In this document: piece after piece, positions 9,001 to 17,398 of the stretch | Numbering within the stretch: the stretch's first letter is position 1 | Layout: every line of letters starts with the position of its first letter | Assembly: GCF_023277745.1 (NCBI RefSeq) | Contig: NZ_CP086322.1 | Span: 1,364,001-1,428,000, forward strand | Source: Streptomyces halobius | Lineage (GTDB): Bacteria > Actinomycetota > Actinomycetes > Streptomycetales > Streptomycetaceae | Reading direction: 5' to 3' | Length of the DNA stretch: 64,000 bases | Program-made: the position numbers and the translations under genes | Notes under the pieces: generated by a model | Seen by the model: only the letters and a program-made list of their open reading frames with translations | Told to the model about the DNA's origin: nothing | Database searches by the model: none

Positions 9001-9952
9001 TGTTGGCGCCTGCGGCAGCCGAGACCGCGGTACGTGCCGACCATGCCGCCCTGTTGGCCGCGCCCGCGGCGTCGCGTGCCGCTGCTGATGCCTTGTTGGC
9101 CGAGTGTGCGGTCTTCTTGGCCTCGGCGGCCGCGGTCTGCGCGGCCTTCTTGGCCCGGCCCGTGGCCTTCTCCGCCCTGGCGGACTCCTCCTTGGCCTCC
9201 CGGGTCAGCTTCTTGGCCCGCTTCTGGGCGTGGTCGGCGAGGTCGGCCAACTGGGAGACGCTGAGGGTCTCCTGGTCGCGTGCCGACGCGACCTGCCAGC
9301 CGTCGTCGAGGAAGTCCTGGATGTCCTCGGCGGTGCCGTCCAGTGCCTGCTGGGCCGCCTTCTTCACATTCGGGCCGCCCGCGGTCATCAACTGCGAGAC
9401 CTGGACCCGATTGTCGTCCTCTTGCGGTTTGAACTGACCCTGGTTGATGAACTTAACCCAGTCGTCAGGCGTTCCGTCCAGCACCTTGTTGGCTGCGTCC
9501 TTGACGCCAGGACCGCCCGCGGCCATGATCTGCGCGACCTCGACGCGCAGGTCCTTGTCGTAGGAGTTGACGAACCCTCCGTCCAAGAACGCCTGCAGTT
9601 CAGAGACCCCGCCGTCCAGGGCACTGTTGGCCGCCTCACGGACCCCCGGCCCGCCGATGGCCATGACCTGTGCGACCTGCACGCGCAGGTCCTGTTCATG
9701 CGCCCTCGGCAGGTCCTCGGCCATGAAGGATTCGATGTCGTCGTCCGAGCCCACCAGGGCGGCCTCCGCGGCCCGCCTGACTCCTGGTCCTCCCTCCGCC
9801 CATGCCGCCAAGACGTCGGATCTGTCGTACTTCACCAGTGATTCGTCGACGGCCGCGGCAGGACTTATGTCCATGCCCGCGACCAGTGCCAGGCCCACGA
9901 GCGTGGTCACGGTGCCACGCCAGACCGGCGAGAATCTTGACCTGATGGCCAA
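6035..9952 (-). CDS. Secreted polymorphic toxin: ALF repeats, Ala-rich coiled coils, Hint domain, C-terminal toxin
   Basis: 1305 residues with an N-terminal signal segment (cleavage likely after SPAAA). There are about eight ALF-type repeats (core VAQIMAAGGPGVKDAAN, then LDG...FL) in two blocks of four, each followed by a long Ala/Lys-rich coiled coil. Residues ~1053-1202 are a pretoxin Hint domain (NSFAPGTRVLTADHRTKPIE ... DKHPFWT ... YVLAGSTPVLVHN), which in this class releases the tip by self-cleavage. The last ~103 residues are the variable toxin module, with AREYQKH, GQKLLDEILTNP, GGTRYIMPD and GIGATFDANGQFQYFGRY. This pattern resembles BECR-fold RNase toxins, but that is inference. The start is TTG 9952, placed by AAAGGAG upstream. 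Confidence 0.85.
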   Translation of the reverse strand: MAIRSRFSPVWRGTVTTLVGLALVAGMDISPAAAVDESLVKYDRSDVLAAWAEGGPGVRRAAEAALVGSDDDIESFMAEDLPRAHEQDLRVQVAQVMAIGGPGVREAANSALDGGVSELQAFLDGGFVNSYDKDLRVEVAQIMAAGGPGVKDAANKVLDGTPDDWVKFINQGQFKPQEDDNRVQVSQLMTAGGPNVKKAAQQALDGTAEDIQDFLDDGWQVASARDQETLSVSQLADLADHAQKRAKKLTREAKEESARAEKATGRAKKAAQTAAAEAKKTAHSANKASAAARDAAGAANRAAWSARTAVSAAAGANKAARMAAGAAAQAAYAASRAGGAASSAHSAAAAAATDASRAKAARAAAEKARDVAKGAEKAADAADQASIASDQAAAAAGAAARSGANAAAAAASAAEASQWAGQAGGKANEAKAAAAQAKRLAGQATRAANAAQANANQAAAAARRSRDAARDAAKHARAAAKAADKAAAEAGKAVDAAKASSDAANAATKAADDTQKAVNSAKSVVTLARKVDAERLAEQEEENILAAEEAKKAEDSRVAVAEWEAGRIQQLNTEARTLWKDATAATDPKVKVAKGKQLAVSLLATGGTWVRTAAEATLAGTDEGVSEFVDTRLGLALEQDDRASVAHIAATADKPAQQQAAVDALGQPIDKVREFLRTRAYPGKESDDRVAVAQIMAKGGPGVKAAANKALDGNSADLQEFLETGQHKAQEADDRVTAAQVMAKGGPEVKAAAQAALSGPASGLRSFLAYGQYKAQQRDANAAAHIAEIDALLAGADKSAALAHKDAAEAQKAAAHARDKAKEAIKWANAAKASAEQAAKDAQRADKAADRAAKSADQAAKSAKTARAAAASAQKDARAADVSAQQAERSAARAYGYSAQANMSAYQAGLSAEAADKDAVAAAKAETEALVTAADKLVAELQDQMKKEIREASKPISDDELRAAVEKRFTEYRRGLFKSGDIKDLKPGEMILVCGGDGAGGMGCTTSTTLDRMIAWYIGLDEIEACARTKSPKCLKDLALNALKVKWLKKAKPCKKNSFAPGTRVLTADHRTKPIEKIRAGDQVIATDPLSGQTEAKPVQAAIVGDGKKDLVDITVGSSGGRVVATDKHPFWTTDGNGAWTGAAQLRHGMHLRSSDGTTPQITATKTWTAPNQRVYNLTVADLHTYYVLAGSTPVLVHNSGGCPDLDALSKSGMRPAKGKTTHAAREYQKHMNRGDLPVVPGKQLKSAGQKLLDEILTNPKTTTSPVTSGNFPGGTRYIMPDPAGGRGIGATFDANGQFQYFGRY

Positions 9953-9978
9953 CTACTTTCTCCTTTACCACATTGATG

Positions 9979-10003
9979 GGCTGGACTTCCGTCTCGTCCA
10001 GCC
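9979..10003 (-). terminator. Hairpin between the LamG-GDPD gene and the toxin gene
   Basis: The arms GGCTGGAC and GTCCAGCC (8 bp, 9-base loop) lie in the 122-base gap, close before the toxin ribosome site. No T-run follows on the minus strand, so it may be a weak terminator or a leader structure. Confidence 0.3.
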
Positions 10004-10074
10004 GAGGAAACCGAGGAAGCCGAAAAAGCCAAGCGAGTTAGAGAGCTGTGGCTTGTGCCAGGGCTACGGCGCGC

Positions 10075-12192
10075 TTACTCCGCACACCGGGATTCCTTCC
10101 ACCGAAGGAACTCGTCCGGGCGGTTGGTGATCATGCCGTCGATGCCCCACGACGTCGCGGCCTGCCATTCGCTTTCACGGTCGACCGTCCAGGCGAAGGT
10201 CTCGACACCGGCCGCCCTGAGCCGGTTCACCGTGTCGGGCTGGGCCGCGAGCCCCTTGAAGTTCACCGCGTAGGCGCTGAGGGAGAACGCGCGGGCCGTC
10301 GCCACGGGGTCCGCGTCGAGCTTGGAACGGAGCAGCGCGACCTTGAACTTGTACGGCGAGGCGGCCGCGTACCGCACCACGTCCTCGTCGAAGGACTGCA
10401 CCATCGTGCGTTCGGTCATCCCGGCCTCGGCGACGAGCCTGAGAGCGTGGGCGACGCTCTCGGGTGTCTGCGACCCCTTGATCTCAAGCAGCATCCGGGC
10501 GGAACGGACCTTGGGCGAGGCCAGCACCTGCTCCAGGGTGGGAACGTGCCCGCCGCCCTTCACCGTCAGCTTCGCGATCTCCGCCGCGGTGAGCTGATCG
10601 ATGCGTCCCGTGCCGTCGGTCATCCTGTCCACGGTCGCGTCGTGCATGATGACCGGCTGGCCGTCCTTGGTGATCTGCACATCGGTTTCCACCCACTCCG
10701 CACCGCGGTCAATCGCCGTCTCCAGCGAGGCGACCGTGTTCTCCGGGGCGATTGTGGGCGCTCCACGGTGCCCGACGGTGACCGTCCGGGAGCAGAAGGC
10801 GGGAGTGCCTTCCGTCGAGATGCGGATGTCGTCGATGGTCGCGGCGGCGTTCTCCTGCCAGGCGCCCTTGTAGAAGAGGCGGCCGATCTGGAGCCCGCCC
10901 TGAGCCCGCCACGGGGTCGTGAACTTCGTCGACTGCTGCAGCTTGCCGCCGACGGACAGCGACAGGGACTGCTTGGCCGCATCGTACGAACCCGTGAGGT
11001 GGGTCCACGTGCCCGCCTTAGCGGTGTCCTTGCTCATCGCGCGGACGATCTTCGTGCCGTCGGTGTCGGTGGCGTGGCGGTTGAAGACCCACTTGTCGAA
11101 GTACTTCGAGTAGTAGAGCTGGAAACCGCTGGCGTGGTCACCCGCCTGGGACAGGAACGTGTAGTTGCGCTCCTTGTTGTCCAGCTTCACCCAAGCCGAC
11201 ACCGTGAACGACTTCGTCGTGTCCACCACCGGTCCGGCCGTCGCCGCATACGCCGTGGACCCGTTCAGGTGCAGCGCGCCGCCGGACTTACCGGCGACGC
11301 CCAACTTGGCGCCTGAACCGGCCAAGGTCGCGACCGGGCCCGCGGCGTTACCGCCGCTGACGTGTGCGCTGCCCGCCTTCTCATCGAGACGAAAGGTGGC
11401 CAACCCCTGCATATATGCAGGCATTTCGCCCTTGTGGAGGGCGGTGACATCGGCCGCTGTCGCAGCCGACTGCGCGACCTGGATGTCGTCGACGGCCGCG
11501 GCGGCGTTCTCCTGCCAGGCGCCCTTGTAGAAGAGGCGGCCGATCTGGAGCCCGCCCTGAGCCCGCCACGGGGTCGTGAACTTCGTCGACTGCTGCAGCT
11601 TGCCGCCGACGGACAGCGACAGGGACTGCTTGGCCGCATCGTACGAACCCGTGAGGTGGGTCCACGTGCCCGCCTTAGCGGTGTCCTTGCTCATCGCGCG
11701 GACGATCTTCGTGCCGTCGGTGTCGGTGGCGTGGCGGTTGAAGACCCACTTGTCGAAGTACTTCGAGTAGTAGAGCTGGAAACCGCTGGCGTGGTCACCC
11801 GCCTGGGACAGGAACGTGTAGTTGCGCTCCTTGTTGTCCAGCTTCACCCAAGCCGACACCGTGAACGACTTCGTCGTGTCCACCACCGGTCCGGCCGTCG
11901 CCCCGTACGCCGTCGCCCCGTTCAGCCGCAGCGCACTGCCGGACTTACCGGCAGCACCCAACTCGGCGCCACCGCCCAGCTCAGCGGCGAACTCCCTGGG
12001 AGCGCCTCCCGACAGATGCCGCGAACCAGCGGCCTCGTCCAGGGAGAAACTCGCCTTTTCGGCAAGTGCGGTTCCCTCGCCGACAGCGGGTCGCGGATCG
12101 GTTGCCGTCACAGCCTGTGGAGCCGATGCCCACAGGGTTGTCGCCGCCAGCGTCGCTATCAAGGGCAGCGTCAATCTGCCACGCGGATGCAT
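10075..12192 (-). CDS. Secreted glycerophosphodiester phosphodiesterase with two LamG-like domains
   Basis: 705 residues. A Sec signal peptide (RLTLPLIATLAATTLWASAP) is followed by two LamG/concanavalin-like domains (~residues 45-245 and 265-460), each with SFTVSAWVKLDNKERNYTF and GFQLYYSKYFDKWVF. The C-terminal ~245 residues are a GDPD TIM barrel: catalytic GHRGAPTIAPENT, metal-binding WVETDVQITKDG and MHDATVDRMTDGTG. It probably acts outside the cell, hydrolysing glycerophosphodiesters or teichoic-acid-type polymers held by the LamG modules; the substrate is inferred. It lies between the LamG pseudo-protease and the toxin, all leftward. Confidence 0.88.
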   Translation of the reverse strand: MHPRGRLTLPLIATLAATTLWASAPQAVTATDPRPAVGEGTALAEKASFSLDEAAGSRHLSGGAPREFAAELGGGAELGAAGKSGSALRLNGATAYGATAGPVVDTTKSFTVSAWVKLDNKERNYTFLSQAGDHASGFQLYYSKYFDKWVFNRHATDTDGTKIVRAMSKDTAKAGTWTHLTGSYDAAKQSLSLSVGGKLQQSTKFTTPWRAQGGLQIGRLFYKGAWQENAAAAVDDIQVAQSAATAADVTALHKGEMPAYMQGLATFRLDEKAGSAHVSGGNAAGPVATLAGSGAKLGVAGKSGGALHLNGSTAYAATAGPVVDTTKSFTVSAWVKLDNKERNYTFLSQAGDHASGFQLYYSKYFDKWVFNRHATDTDGTKIVRAMSKDTAKAGTWTHLTGSYDAAKQSLSLSVGGKLQQSTKFTTPWRAQGGLQIGRLFYKGAWQENAAATIDDIRISTEGTPAFCSRTVTVGHRGAPTIAPENTVASLETAIDRGAEWVETDVQITKDGQPVIMHDATVDRMTDGTGRIDQLTAAEIAKLTVKGGGHVPTLEQVLASPKVRSARMLLEIKGSQTPESVAHALRLVAEAGMTERTMVQSFDEDVVRYAAASPYKFKVALLRSKLDADPVATARAFSLSAYAVNFKGLAAQPDTVNRLRAAGVETFAWTVDRESEWQAATSWGIDGMITNRPDEFLRWKESRCAE

Positions 12193-14160
12193 TCTTGGTC
12201 CTCACTTGCAAAACAATCAAACGCACGAAGAAGGGACATGTGCGCAGCACGAATCAAGGCCCGGCCCGGCGTGTCCGCCGGGCCGGACCCGGTGAAGAGG
12301 CGACTCAGTGCTTGCTAGTTCTTGACGCGGATGCCGTCATTGACGATGTCGTTCGCACCGACGGCCCGGTCCCAGACGCGGACGTTGTCGATGGCTGCGG
12401 CGGCGTTCTCCTGCCAGGCGCTCTTGTAGAAGAGGCGGCCGATCTGGAATCCGCCCTGAGCCCGCCAGGGGGTGGTGAAGGCGGCCGTGGCCTGGGACTT
12501 GCCGTTGACGAACAGCTCGACCTTCTTGGTCTCGCCGTTGTAGACACCGGCCAAGTGGGTCCAGACACCCGCCTCAGCAGTCTCCTTGCTCATCGCGCGG
12601 ACAATCTTCGTGCCGTCGGTGTCGGTGGCATGGCGGTTGAAGACCCACTTGTCGAAGTACTTCGAGTAGTAGAGCTGGAAACCGCTGGCGTGGTCACCCG
12701 CCTGGGACAGGAACGTGTAGTTGCGCTCCTTGTTGTCCAGCTTCACCCAAGCCGACACCGTGAACGACTTCGTCGTGTCCACCACCGGTCCGGCCGTCGC
12801 CGCATACGCCGTCGATCCGTCGAGGTGCAGCGCGCTGCCGAGCTTTCCGGAGACGCCCAACTTGGCGCCTGAACCGGCCATGGTCGCGACCGAGCCTGCG
12901 GCGTTACCGCCGCTGACGCGTGCGCTGCCCGTCTTCTCGTCCAGGGAGAAGGTGCCCAACTCCTGCAGGTGGGACGGGATGTCACCGTTCTGGAGGGCGG
13001 TGGTGTCGGTGGACGTGGCCGCGGACTGGACGACGCGGACGTCGTCGATGGTCGCAGCGGCGTTCTCCTGCCAGGCGCCCTTATAGAAGAGGCGGCCGAT
13101 CTGGAATCCACCCTGAGCCCGCCACGGGGTAGTGAAGGCGGCCGTGGCCTGGGACTTGCCGTTGACGAACAGCTCGACCTTCTTGGTCTCGCCGTTGTAG
13201 ACACCGGCCAAGTGGGTCCAGACACCCGCCTCAGCAGTCTCCTTGCTCATCGCGCGGACAATCTTCGTGTCATCCGTGTCGGTGGCATGGCGGTTGAAGA
13301 CCCACTTGTCGAAGTACTTCGAGTAGTAGAGCTGGAAACCGCTGGCGTGGTCACCCGCCTGGGACAGGAACGTGTAGTTGCGCTCCTTGTTGTCCAGCTT
13401 CACCCAAGCCGACACCGTGAACGACTTCGTCGTGTCCACCACCGGTCCGGCCGTCGCCCCGTACGCCGTCGCCCCGTTCAGACGCAGCGCGCCGCCGGAC
13501 TTACCGGCGACGCCCAACTCGGCGCCGCCGCCCAGCTTCGCGGCGAGCTCCCCGGGAACGCCCCCCGACACGCGCTGTGCACCGGCTGCCTCATCCAGCG
13601 GGAAGGAAGCCAACTCCTGCAGGTGCGCGGGCAGGTGCCCCTTGTGCAGAGCGGTGGTGTCGGTGGACGTGGCCGCGGACTGGACGACGCGGACGTCGTC
13701 GATGGTCGCAGCGGCGTTCTCCTGCCAGGCGCCCTTATAGAAGAGGCGGCCGATCTGGAATCCACCCTGAGCCCGCCACGGGGTAGTGAAGGCGGCCGCG
13801 GCCTGGGACTTGCCGTTGACGAACAGCTCGACCTTCCTGGTCTCGCCGTTGTAGACACCGGCCAAGTGGGCCCAGACACCCGCCTCAGCAGTCTCCTTGC
13901 TCATCGCGCGGACAATCTTCGTGTCATCCGTGTCGGTGGCATGGCGGTTGAAGACCCACTTGTCGAAGTACTTCGAGTAGTAGAGCTGGAAACCGCTGGC
14001 GTGGTCACCCGCCTGGGACAGGAACGTGTAGTTGCGCTCCTTGTTGTCCAGCTTCACCCAAGCCGACACCGTGAACGACTTCGTCGTGTCCACCACCGGT
14101 CCGGCCGTCGCCGCATACGCCGTGGACCCGTTCAGGTGCAGCGCGCCGCCGGACTTACCG
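10844..14160 (-). repeat. Five near-identical LamG-coding DNA modules across two genes
   Basis: Copies begin at about 10844, 11501, 12400, 13057 and 13714 (each from GCGGCGTTCTCCTGCCAGG) and run roughly 450 bases. Within each gene the spacing is exactly 657 bases, or 219 codons. Long stretches agree base for base between copies in both genes, including silent positions. This implies recent duplication or gene conversion. The linkers between modules have diverged much more. Confidence 0.85.
12261..12286 (-). terminator. GC-rich hairpin after the LamG pseudo-protease gene
   Basis: A perfect 11-bp stem (CCGGCCCGGCG / CGCCGGGCCGG) with a four-base loop, 29 bases past the stop. It may end or attenuate transcription before the LamG-GDPD gene, so the two genes need not be one simple operon. 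Confidence 0.6.
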
Positions 14161-15431
14161 ACAGCACCCAACTCGGCGCCGCCGCCCAGCCCCGCAGAAG
14201 CCTCCTCGGCCGCATGCCCTGACACCTGCCGTGCACCAGCGGCCTCATCCAGGGTGAAGCGTTCCTTGCTGGTGGAGGAGGCGCCGTCGAGCCAGTTCGT
14301 GATGTTGTCGACACGGGCCGCGCTCGCGCTCTTGCCCTTCCCGGGCTTCCCCAGGCAGGTGCCGTGATCGGAGCGGCTCTGCACCGCCGTGATGCTCCCG
14401 TCGCCGTCGAGCACCGGACCACCGGCGTCACCCTTGCAGACCTGACCGCCTGTCAGGCCCACCGTAGTGTCGGTGGACTTGGCCTGCGTCGTCTTGCTGT
14501 GATGCGGGCTGTTGGGCACCCACGCGGTGTCCGTACGGCCGTATCCGGCGGCAACCAGCGAGGCCCCGTCGGCGGACGCGCCACCCGCGAGCGTGGCCGG
14601 TGTGATCTTGGTGACCGGAATGGCAAGCCGGGCCAGCACCACGTCCCGGTCCGGGCGCGGCGCGATGTAGTCGATCTTCGTCGGGGCCTGTCCGGCGAAG
14701 GTGACCGTGGCGTTGCCCTTCGGCGCACCCTCGGCCGGTGCGGACGTGGCCGGCTCGTCGGTGAAGCAGCTGGCGGCGGTGAGCACCCAGCTCTTGTCGA
14801 CGAGGGAGGCACTGCAGCCCCGCCCGCCCTTGAGCCCCGGCTGGTTCACGGTGACACGGGCGAGCCACGGACGGTCGGGATCTCCGGACGGTGCCTTGAC
14901 CGCCTTGCCCTGACCGACGCTCAGTTCGAGCAGCGTGGAGGAGTTCTTCGGGTCGGAGCCCTCGCCCAGCTCCTGCCACTTGCCCGGTTCGAGGTCGACC
15001 TTCTCGACCTTCTCGCCCTTGGTCTTGGGGCCCGCGCTGCGCACCGTCGCCGTGACGTCATCGCGGGCTTCGGACTTGGCCAGGTAGGTCTGCTCAACCT
15101 CCATGGACAGATAGCCCACCGGCCCGGAGACGGCGAAGCACGTGTTCACGTCCTTGGTAACGCGGCTGTTGATCCGGATCAGATCACCGCCGGACTTGCA
15201 GTCCGCCACGGTGATGTGGCCGTCCCCCGAGAGGAGCTTCAGTCCCTTCTCAGCCAGCACCTTGTCCCGGTCCGGATACGAGAAGTCCTCGACCACCGAA
15301 TCCAGTCCGTCACCGGACGCGCCGGACGCGTGCGCCGCACCGGCCAGCGGGCCGGTGCACCAGAGGGAGACACCGAACGCGGCCGTCAGCGTCATGGCCA
15401 CTGGCCGCCCGAGCGTGCCGTGCCATCTCAT
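12315..15431 (-). CDS. Secreted trypsin-like pseudo-protease with three LamG-like domains
   Basis: 1038 residues with a Sec signal peptide ending about ...GAAHASG. Residues ~185-385 have an S1 trypsin-like layout: SWVLTAASCF, DRDVVLARL, VCKGDAGGPVLDGDG. The catalytic His is Ser (S221, TAASC instead of TAAHC) and the nucleophilic Ser is Ala (A336, GDAGG instead of GDSGG), so proteolysis is not expected. Three LamG-like domains follow (~400-1035). The likely role is extracellular binding or scaffolding, with the dead protease fold as a ligand domain (inference). It is the first gene of the leftward secreted cluster. Confidence 0.85.
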   Translation of the reverse strand: MRWHGTLGRPVAMTLTAAFGVSLWCTGPLAGAAHASGASGDGLDSVVEDFSYPDRDKVLAEKGLKLLSGDGHITVADCKSGGDLIRINSRVTKDVNTCFAVSGPVGYLSMEVEQTYLAKSEARDDVTATVRSAGPKTKGEKVEKVDLEPGKWQELGEGSDPKNSSTLLELSVGQGKAVKAPSGDPDRPWLARVTVNQPGLKGGRGCSASLVDKSWVLTAASCFTDEPATSAPAEGAPKGNATVTFAGQAPTKIDYIAPRPDRDVVLARLAIPVTKITPATLAGGASADGASLVAAGYGRTDTAWVPNSPHHSKTTQAKSTDTTVGLTGGQVCKGDAGGPVLDGDGSITAVQSRSDHGTCLGKPGKGKSASAARVDNITNWLDGASSTSKERFTLDEAAGARQVSGHAAEEASAGLGGGAELGAVGKSGGALHLNGSTAYAATAGPVVDTTKSFTVSAWVKLDNKERNYTFLSQAGDHASGFQLYYSKYFDKWVFNRHATDTDDTKIVRAMSKETAEAGVWAHLAGVYNGETRKVELFVNGKSQAAAAFTTPWRAQGGFQIGRLFYKGAWQENAAATIDDVRVVQSAATSTDTTALHKGHLPAHLQELASFPLDEAAGAQRVSGGVPGELAAKLGGGAELGVAGKSGGALRLNGATAYGATAGPVVDTTKSFTVSAWVKLDNKERNYTFLSQAGDHASGFQLYYSKYFDKWVFNRHATDTDDTKIVRAMSKETAEAGVWTHLAGVYNGETKKVELFVNGKSQATAAFTTPWRAQGGFQIGRLFYKGAWQENAAATIDDVRVVQSAATSTDTTALQNGDIPSHLQELGTFSLDEKTGSARVSGGNAAGSVATMAGSGAKLGVSGKLGSALHLDGSTAYAATAGPVVDTTKSFTVSAWVKLDNKERNYTFLSQAGDHASGFQLYYSKYFDKWVFNRHATDTDGTKIVRAMSKETAEAGVWTHLAGVYNGETKKVELFVNGKSQATAAFTTPWRAQGGFQIGRLFYKSAWQENAAAAIDNVRVWDRAVGANDIVNDGIRVKN

Positions 15432-15964
15432 ACATGAACTCCCGAATATCTAGAACCACTGATAGAACGTCACGCCCCGAAGGGCCTCGTGACAGATAGG
15501 GCCGGGCGCCTGCGAAAAGGGGAGCGCCCGGTTCCGGCCGTACTTCTGAGCCCGCTCACGGGCATCAACTAGGTTGCTTCTGCGGGCGGGTGAGTATCTG
15601 ACGGCAACCGCGCCGTCGGCAGCAGAACGGTTACGTCTGCGTACGGAGACGCCTTCCACATGCCCCACCCCAAGAACTGGCAACTCGGAAAATCCCTCAA
15701 AAAATATGAACTGCCTAAGAAACCTATGAGGAGATCATGAGGATATCTAGATGACAAACAGCATTAAATGGACATATGAGGCATGACTGTTGTGGGGTGA
15801 CGCACGGTTGTACCGCCGGAGATCTCGATCATGCAACGACCGCAGTTGTAAACGTGCGGTGCGAGAAAGGCTGGGGGCGAGCCGGAGCTGACGGCGGCTC
15901 AGCCGACCAGCTGGGCCCCGCAGCCACTCCTCGACCTCGCCCACGTGCGCGGCCGCCGCTCGCG
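15432..15964. other. Non-coding stretch upstream of the LamG pseudo-protease gene
   Basis: No gene recognised. It contains a hairpin (CCGGGCGC at 15502-15509 with GCGCCCGG at 15524-15531) and an AT-rich patch around 15690-15780, a likely promoter area for the leftward gene. From 15829 to 15964 the cas7e reading frame stays open but no longer resembles Cas7, so it is treated as junk or a deletion junction. Confidence 0.45.
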
Positions 15965-16870
15965 GAGACCAGATTCACCGGCTGGTCCGTGCGGAGGGTG
16001 AGGAGCACCAGGTGCGGCAGAGTGCGGTGGGCGAAGGAGTTCTGGTGACCGGTGGGCATGGAGCGGGTGAAGGCATCGACGAACCGGATGACCGTGTCGC
16101 ACGTGTCCTCGGTGGAACCGAGGTTGTCACGCAGCTGGTGTACGCCGAGGACGGCGTAGCGGTAGAGGGTGGAGGAGTTGAACTCGACGGTGCCGATCAT
16201 GCCCGCGCCGTGGTCCTCGGTGTTCTCGTCGTCCACCGCGGTGCAGTAGTCGAACTCCGTGCGCACGGCATGGGTGGAGAGGGCATGTGCGACTTGGACA
16301 GCGGCGTCCACGTTGAGGGCGGGCAGGTCGGCGACCATGCGGCCGAAGAGCGCGACCTCCGCCGGGTGGCCGGTCGAGAGGGTGGCGACCACCGGGAGCT
16401 TGCCGACCTCTGCTTTGAGGTCCGCGTCGGGCAAGGCGGCCAGTTCCGCGGCACGGCCGTTCAGCAGCTTGACGATCTCGTCGAGCTGGCGCTTGCCGAA
16501 GAAGAGGAGGTAGGCGGACTGCTCCTCCTTCTTGGACGACTTGGTGATCCCGAGGGGTTCCAGCAGGGTAGCGGTCAGACGGTCGGCCTGGGCGGCTTCA
16601 AGTCCCGCACCGCCCTCGGTGACCGGCAGGGTGAGCCGCTCGGAGAGCAGCGCGGCGATCCGCTTGGTCCGCGTCGCGCGGTCGGCCGGCTCGACGGCCT
16701 TGGCGAACTCGGTGCGGGTGGCCCGCTTCCACGCCTGGGAGGAGACCCGGGCACGGCGGGCGCCGCCGTAGAGCGCCTGCTTCGGAGTGCCGGAGTCGTC
16801 CCGGTTGGCGTTGGACCGGGGGCAGACTCTGCAGGATGTGGACCTCGACGAACAGGGTGGGCTGAGTCAC
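15965..16870 (-). pseudogene. cas7e (casC/cse4) remnant, frameshifted and 3'-truncated
   Basis: Type I-E Cascade backbone subunit. It starts at GTG 16870 behind AGGAG with TQPTLFVEVHILQSLPP. One extra G near 16820 (CCCCCGGTCC where CCCCCGTCC is expected) shifts the frame. The next frame continues as Cas7e: LYGGARRARVSSQAWKRATR, LFFGKRQLDEIVKLLNGRA, FGRMVADLPALNVDAAVQVA, HAVRTEFDYCTAVDDENTED and TLYRYAVLGVHQLRDNLG. Similarity ends after QPVNLVSA. The expected downstream cas5e, cas6e, cas1 and cas2 are absent. The gene cannot make a full protein as written. Confidence 0.85.
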
Positions 16871-16977
16871 GAACGGGCTCCTCGGTGACATGAGGCGTCG
16901 CCCAGCGGCGACACACGTAGCTGGATAAGGCAGGGTGATGCAGCGCCGGACGAGGAAACGGCTGTCCGGCGCCGATG

Positions 16978-17398
16978 TCAGGAGTTCTTGAATGTGGGCT
17001 CGATGCGGAAGTCGCGGTCCCAGCGGTCACGGAAACGGCCCTGGGCGTTCGGCCGCTTGGGGGCGTCCCAGGTCCGAAGAGCGGCGCGCAGAAGGTCGTA
17101 GTCGAGTCCGATTTCGGCGCGGGAGAGCAAGGTGACCAAGCCCCGCAAGTGCATCGCGAGCTCGCCGCTGTCGATCGAGGTGAGGAGTGCGCCGAACCGG
17201 CGTTCCAGTGCTTCCTCTCCGCTGCCGGTCTTCGCCAGCAGCAGGCGCGCGGCGGTGCCGGGGGTATGGCCGGCGACATGCATCGTCCGTTTGCGGCCCT
17301 GCTGGTGGCGCCCGAAGAGGGTGAGTACGGCGTGCTCGGCGATCAGGTCTCGGGGGGCGCCCTGTCCGTCCAGTACCCGGATCCTCTCCGGAGGGTCG
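16978..17398 (-). pseudogene. cas11e (casB/cse2) remnant lacking its N-terminus
   Basis: The frame gives a Cse2 small-subunit C-terminal half: AEHAVLTLFGRHQQGRKRTM, AARLLLAKTG, LERRFGALLTSIDSGELAMH, LRGLVTLLSRAEIGLDYDLL, FRDRWDRDFRI. The N-terminal third is missing; upstream the sequence changes abruptly, at an orphan CRISPR-like repeat, into a tnpB fragment. It lies directly upstream of the cas7e remnant, the normal type I-E order (cse2-cas7). cas8e and cas3 are not found. Confidence 0.82.

Noticed and set aside
10844..14160. Regular 657-base periodicity considered as a CRISPR-like or satellite array
   Set aside because: Units are ~450 bases and encode protein modules in frame.
11362..14222. 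Long + strand frames with repeated segments across the LamG region
   Set aside because: They repeat only because the LamG modules on the other strand do; no independent start or family.
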